64,000 nucleotides of DNA. Source: Eonycteris spelaea (Eukaryota; Chordata; Mammalia; Chiroptera; Pteropodidae). The position numbers and the translations under genes were made by a program. The stretch lies in the NCBI GenBank assembly GCA_003508835.1, contig PUFA01000116.1, forward strand, positions 5,704,001 to 5,768,000, read 5' to 3'. Shown here in pieces: positions 57,701 to 64,000 of this stretch (position 1 is the first letter of the stretch; every line of letters begins with the position of its first letter). The notes below the pieces were generated by a model, which worked only from the letters and a program-made list of their open reading frames with translations, searched no databases and had not been told where the DNA came from.

Positions 57701-57893
57701 ACTCCCTCTTGCCCACCTGACACCCTTTTCTCTCTGAAGCATTTGCTCTCCCTTGAGCTGCTCATCTCCCCATCCCATCCGCGTGAGGGGCCACCATGCT
57801 TATCTAAAGCATGGATGATGCTGCTTTTGTGGGTGCTCATCCGAGGCCAGCACTCTGTCTCCTTTGTTTGGGGACTTTTTTAGCCATTACAAA

Positions 57894-57935
57894 AACAAAC
57901 AACAGCAATAACAACAACAACAATAGCAACAAACA
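57894..57935 (+). repeat. (CAA)n-like simple repeat
   Basis: An imperfect run of acaa and caa units (aacaacagcaataacaacaa). Simple A/C-rich repeat. Confidence 0.8.
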
Positions 57936-59542
57936 CACATCGTACCGCAGTTAGAGAAATAGCTTCTTCCCTACATTCATGCCCACCCAGAACCTCAGAG
58001 CGGGACCTAATTTGTAAATAAGTTATTTGCAGATCCGGAGGAAATGCCTTTGGAATTTAGGGTGTGTCCTATATTCAATGACTCCTGTCTCGGTAAAGAC
58101 AAGGAGAGGGAAACTCAGACACAGAGAGAGACGCGGGGAAGAAAGAAGGTAAAGTGAAGACCCACATGAGGTGCGGGTGATTCTGTCACAAGCCCAGGAA
58201 TGCCAGGCACCAACAGAAATGGGAAGCAAGGGTTCCCCCCTGGAGCTTTGGAAGAGGACGTAGCCCTGCTAACACCTTCATGTTGAACTTCTGGTCTCTA
58301 GAACACTGAGAGAATGCATTTGGTTTTAAACCATCGAGTCTGTGATTTTTCGTTACAACCGAGCCGGGAAACGAACACACTCAGGACTCAAGGTCTCTTG
58401 ACATCCTTACTGTCCTGCATGGTCCTGGGAGCAGCTGCTCCAGGCTCATCCGTGGTGACACGCATGCGACCCCCCCCCCCACCACCACTGCCGCTCGGAA
58501 AGGCTTCCTGAATTGCTTCTTCTGAAGAAAGGGCCAGGGTTTCACACTTATCGGTCAGTGGATCTACGAACGGTGGCCTTTTCACCGGTAAACCGGGGAG
58601 ACTCTACCTGCTGCTCGGGGCGGGTGTCATGGGGGTTAACTGGGACAGCACGGGTGCCAGCGCCCAGCCCCAAGTCTGGAACAAAGCAGGCCAGCAGGGA
58701 GGGCCTCTGTTTCCCCACCTTTTCTCAGCTCTGAGACTGCCTTCTTACCCCTGATATTCTGCCTCAGGTAACTGCCCGTGGCCCCTCTCACTCCTCTGTG
58801 CCTTCTTTTCTCTAACTGCACCCGCCCCCACCCCCCGCCCCCCAGTGCAATGTCTACACAGTGGAAGGAGCCTGCACGCAGAGCCAACCTGTGCACGGCG
58901 ACCCTCTCCGCTCGGGGGAAGGTGCCCAGCACGCGCATTTGCTGCAGCCTGGCCTGCAGCCCGTCGAGTCGAATGGAGGTGTCCGTGTGAAGGGCGACGT
59001 GGGTGTAACACCTCAGCCCCACCGGGCCCTGCTCCCCTCTCCGTTACTCCCCTCGGGCCTGACCCCACGTGCCCTGCCTCTGGGAAATCTTCAGGCCTCA
59101 CGTATGGGTGTTTTCAACCCTGTGCCTTCTTCGGCAGGCCCCGATCCCCACATGAGATAGGATGGAGGTGTGGACAGTTGACCGACAAAACCTAACGGCG
59201 TGACAATAAAACTTGCGATCTGGAATGGAGAGATGGTCGGGCATTCTAACCCGCGAGTCTGCCCTGTCCTCGGTCCCCTGCTGCGGAGCAGGTTATGGTC
59301 TACCTACACGCACCTTTTGTGGGTTTTCAAGAGCCAGCCACACACGTGGGCCCAGAATGCCTGGGTCTGGACCACGGGGTCCACCGGCTGTCAGGATGAG
59401 CAGGAGGAAGTAGCACTGGTCAGCGAGGAAGGTCGGTACCGTGTTGGCATGCGGGGGGGCAGTTCTCCCCGGATCGGAAGGCAGGTCTGCGAAGGCCTTA
59501 ATGCTACAGACACTCTTGAGACACGAGGTCGAGCGTGACACT

Positions 59543-59548
59543 TTTATT
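59543..59548 (-). terminator. TRBC poly(A) signal AATAAA
   Basis: On the − strand AATAAA lies about 175 nt after the TRBC stop codon (59725–59723), giving a short 3' UTR. Confidence 0.7.
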
Positions 59549-59722
59549 GTTTCTGTCTGCCTCGGACTCGGGGTTGAGGGCAGCAGAGAGAAAGGGACAC
59601 GTGTTGTGATGGAAGGAGGTGAGGCGGGGGAGAGAGGATCGCTCTCGGGAGCACTGATGCGAAGCGCGGGAGGGAGAACCTGGGGGTTAGGAATGACTCG
59701 GAAGGCGCTTCTGCAGCTGGTC

Positions 59723-61124
<1,402 letters not shown>

Positions 61125-61419
61125 CTGAAAGGGGAGAGGGGTGGGGACCAGGGCTGGTCTGAGAGCTGTCTGGGTTTGGTGGGGGCTGCGTGTGCACACG
61201 CTGAGAAGAGGGTCATCATAAAGCAAAATTATGCAGTAGGTCCTATTTGTTTGTAGGTCACCACGTACTGTCCACCCCCGGAGAGTGGCAGTATGAATGG
61301 CACTGCCTCATACTCTGAGTATGTGATTTGCTTTCTTCTCCATGGATAGGGAAGCTGACCTCTCTGCGTCTCGGCATGCGGTCTGAGAGTTACTTAAAGG
61401 GCACACTGGGTTGGAATCA

Positions 61420-61580
61420 GAATAACAGGCCCCAGTCTCAGAACTGACCTTGCCCACCGGGGTGACTGTAGGACCGTCATTTCTCTGCATCATTTTTCCT
61501 GCTCTAAAGGGAGAATCGCAACACTGACGTGCAGAGTGGGTGTGGAGATTATGTGATATAAGGGCTCAGAGCAACCTGTC
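61420..61580 (+). repeat. Weak MIR SINE
   Basis: 'gtgactgtaggaccgtcatt' – 'tctgcatcatttttcctgct' – 'gtggagattatgtgat' follows the MIR order loosely. Low similarity. Confidence 0.4.
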
Positions 61581-63193
61581 CTCAGCCGGGTTATTTGTTT
61601 CTAAATCTAAAGAGCTGAGGGGTAAAGGAGGGTTGGGGACAAGGGGATCATTTTGGGCCTGGGCTTGTCTTCAGATGACAGTATTCAAATGGCATCTTTT
61701 TGTGCACTCAGGTGAGGTCACCCTTTTGTATCACGGCGTACTCATGAGAAGGTGAGGTTTCTTGACTTTTCTGTGGTTCATTGTCACCCTAGCTATTCTT
61801 CCACCTCCAGGTCCCCCCAGAGTTTCCTCAGCTCAGACAGAGAGATCAGTCCCCCTTATGCCAAATTCAGAGATTCTTCAACCTTCTTTGCCCCTTTGTT
61901 TCCAAATACCATAATACCTCCCCCCTCTCACCCCCAGCAAGCTTCCTAAATAAGCCTCTGAGATGGTCAGAGCAACAGCTTGCTCCTGGTTGTCGTGCAC
62001 AATTTTCATCCTAAGCCTCCCGGGGTGGCATCTGGATGGCCACAGGTGAAGGTGTTCTTGGCAATAGCCACACAGCCTTCTTGTTGGCCAGCTCATTTCT
62101 TTCAGGCCCTCCTCCGTTCGTTTTATCTGTTCTTTGCTTTCTGTTCATTTTGTTTGTTTGTTTCTGAGCAATTCCATTAAAATGAAAAAAAGCTCATTCT
62201 TAGGAGAATCTAGTTTAGCCTGGAAGATGGAAAATACTCTTCTAACTGACAAGTCACAGTTCTATGGAAGTGTAGGTCACATCCACAGATCACACAGGAC
62301 CCCATACTTAGAAGGGCCATGCACTTGGTTTAAGGACTGCTGTCACCATTTTAAAGTTTAAAACAATTTTTTTTTTAATCCAGAGCTCCCCTCATTTTTA
62401 TTCTGAGCTGGTCCTGCCTCCCAATGTGCCAGCTCCCCATCTCTGTGACTCTGAGCTGCTAATTCGCTATGAAGTCCTTAGATCTTTATTGGCTGCCCCG
62501 GGCCTGAGATGGTGACATCCTAACTAATATTTGCAGTTACTACCCTAACTAATATTTGGCTCTGGTCTCAAACACCCTTCTTGGGGATGCCGCCAGCCCT
62601 CCAGGGGCATTATAGATTATACTCTTCTGGCCCTTCACCTGGCAAAAGCTCAGTCTTTATTGTAGAAATTAAAGACGTCCTTTGAGCCGAGTGTGAGGCT
62701 CCCTACCGTGTTTACTGATGTGAGTGGCAGGACAAACTGGAAGCAGGGCCACCCTCACGCCCCCGAAGCCCTGTCTACACAGCCCTGTGGTGAGGGCAGG
62801 TCACTTATCCCTCGTGTTTGAGTCCCTGTGGGGTGCGGGCGGGCTTGCCTATGTGGATGTAAGGGTGTGTACCTAGGGAACTTCTTTGTGTAAGCTCTGA
62901 TTGTAAATTGTAAAGTTTATCTTTCCTTTTTGAGACCCACCTCTCACCCACACCCAGCCCCCTACTCCATCATCCACAAGCCAAAAAGCACGCCCCTCCT
63001 GTGGCGATGGGCTTACACAGGGGAATCACCCTGGGAAGGGAAGCCCTGAATTACCACAGTTGACCCTTTGCTGGATGCTCTACACGTGGCTTCCCTCGTA
63101 AGCCCCCAGCAGCAATAAGTGGTAGGCTTCCTTGATGACATTTACAGTTCGCAAGAACTCAGGTTTCACAGTCACCTGGCCAATCTGGCCTCG

Positions 63194-63269
63194 ACATTCT
63201 CATCACCAGGTGACCTTCAGGGTCCCTTTCCACATTCTCATCACCAGGTGACCTTCAGGGTCCCTTTCC
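63194..63269 (+). repeat. Perfect 38-bp tandem duplication
   Basis: Two head-to-tail copies of a 38-bp unit starting acattctcatcaccaggtga occupy 63194–63231 and 63232–63269. Each copy has one CAGGTG E-box. Perfect identity suggests a recent event or an assembly artefact. Confidence 0.9.
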
Positions 63270-64000
63270 AGCTCTAAGAGCTTAAGATCCTCCTAGGAAT
63301 TTTCCTCACCTCACAGCATTTCGATGTGTGTTTGTGACAAATGACCTCCCTGCACCATCTAGACTGTATGAGGTAGAATACTTAGTGTGAAGACCACGAT
63401 TTCAGGCTGGGGGAGGGGGAACCCCACGGGGAGAGGGGTGAATGCACCCCAGTGGCTGAGGTTACTTTCCCCCCGTCCGGGACCAGCCACAGGCACAGTG
63501 GGTGCTGCTATACACACACTGTTGGCCTTCAGGGGTTTGAGGCGTAGGAGAGACAAGCAGGGGGTTCAAATCGAAGTTTTAAATCCACACTTCTGGACAG
63601 TAAACCAACACACCGGGCTGGTTTTGATGCTTTTCCTCACTGACTCATGGTTACCTACCTTCTTGGCTTCTCTCTTCCACTCTGCTTTGCATCCCCTTTT
63701 TCCTGTGTTCAGCCGCACCCTCCGCCTCCAGCTCCCGGAGCGGGGTCTGCAGGGCGCCCCTCAGCCCTAGTTCCCCAGCGTAGCCGTGAGAAGCCCCCCA
63801 CCCGTCCCCCAGCCCGGGTGTTCCCTTCTTAGTCTTTTCCTCCAATCTAGCAGCTCTCAAAGTCCTACGAATCCTAAATCCTCTTCTCCACCGTTCACCC
63901 CAGAAAAAGGGACACAAAGGCGCCCGTGCCTGCGCCCCGTTCGCGGACTGTGCGTACCCCAGCCCCTACCCACGCTTGCACGGCCGACCTGCGGACGGAC

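Larger units (their letters stand above)
54701..59542. other. Between Eβ and TRBC; no gene recognised
   Basis: About 4.8 kb without a coding exon I can support. About 55.5–57.1 kb is near-balanced in composition, with scattered short frames on both strands and an AATAAA at about 57,091. It could include an old LTR or other repeat, but I cannot name one. A C-rich degenerate repeat (57.6–57.7 kb) and a CAA-rich tract (57.9 kb) follow. Confidence 0.5.
61125..64000. other. TRB J–C intron, no J segment inside the window
   Basis: This is DNA 5' of TRBC on the − strand. I searched for J-type FGxG codons with a 12-RSS on − and saw none, so the J2 cluster should lie just beyond 64,000, as the human J2–C2 spacing suggests. 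The region holds a faint MIR (about 61,420–61,580), a 38-bp tandem duplication (63,194–63,269) and otherwise nothing recognisable. Confidence 0.6.

Noticed and set aside
63600..64000. Possible TRBJ2 segment at the right edge
   Set aside because: No FGxG motif and no 12-RSS on the − strand; the J cluster is expected further on.

Overview
The window is nuclear DNA from a placental mammal. It has multi-exon genes with GT–AG introns, MIR, MER20, L1 and MaLR-type repeats, and a T-cell receptor beta (TRB) constant gene. The gene order matches the human chr7q34 segment TRBC2 – inverted TRBV30 – EPHB6 – TRPV6, read here in the opposite direction. The L1 3' ends look laurasiatherian to me, but I found no order-specific SINE, so the species is unresolved.

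Layout. Positions 1–5024 hold no recognisable exon, only old repeats; they are probably TRPV6 intron 1 or upstream DNA. TRPV6 coding exons 2–15 (+ strand, epithelial Ca2+ channel) lie at 5025–10997. EPHB6 (− strand, kinase-dead Eph receptor) has 16 coding exons at 11742–18515 and a CpG-island promoter near 25.7–26.3 kb. The TRPV6 and EPHB6 3' ends converge with about 100 bp between their poly(A) signals. From 26.3 to 49.4 kb there is an AT-rich gene desert with L1, MaLR and simple repeats. An inverted TRBV30 segment (+) with a 23-bp-spacer recombination signal lies at 49460–50181. A strong candidate for the TRB enhancer (Eβ) lies at about 53.3–53.76 kb. The four-exon TRBC gene (−, TRBC2 by position) occupies 59723–61124. 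The window ends inside the J–C intron, so the J cluster lies beyond 64 kb.

How the parts relate. TRBV30 faces the constant gene, so joining to D–J must occur by inversion. Eβ sits about 5.8 kb downstream of the TRBC poly(A) signal, between TRBC and TRBV30, and would drive TRB recombination and expression. CTCF-like motifs flank TRBV30, Eβ and the EPHB6 promoter.

Sequence quality. I find about nine small indels or splice-site losses in TRPV6, EPHB6 and TRBV30, nearly all in short C/G runs. The pattern looks like under-called homopolymers in a draft assembly rather than three dying genes, though true lesions cannot be excluded. The kinase and SAM exons of EPHB6 and all of TRBC read cleanly. 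I found no convincing new biological system. The most informative unusual points are the Eβ candidate, the diverged Cβ FG loop, the overlapping EPHB6 upstream ORF, the CTCF-like sites and the indel pattern.
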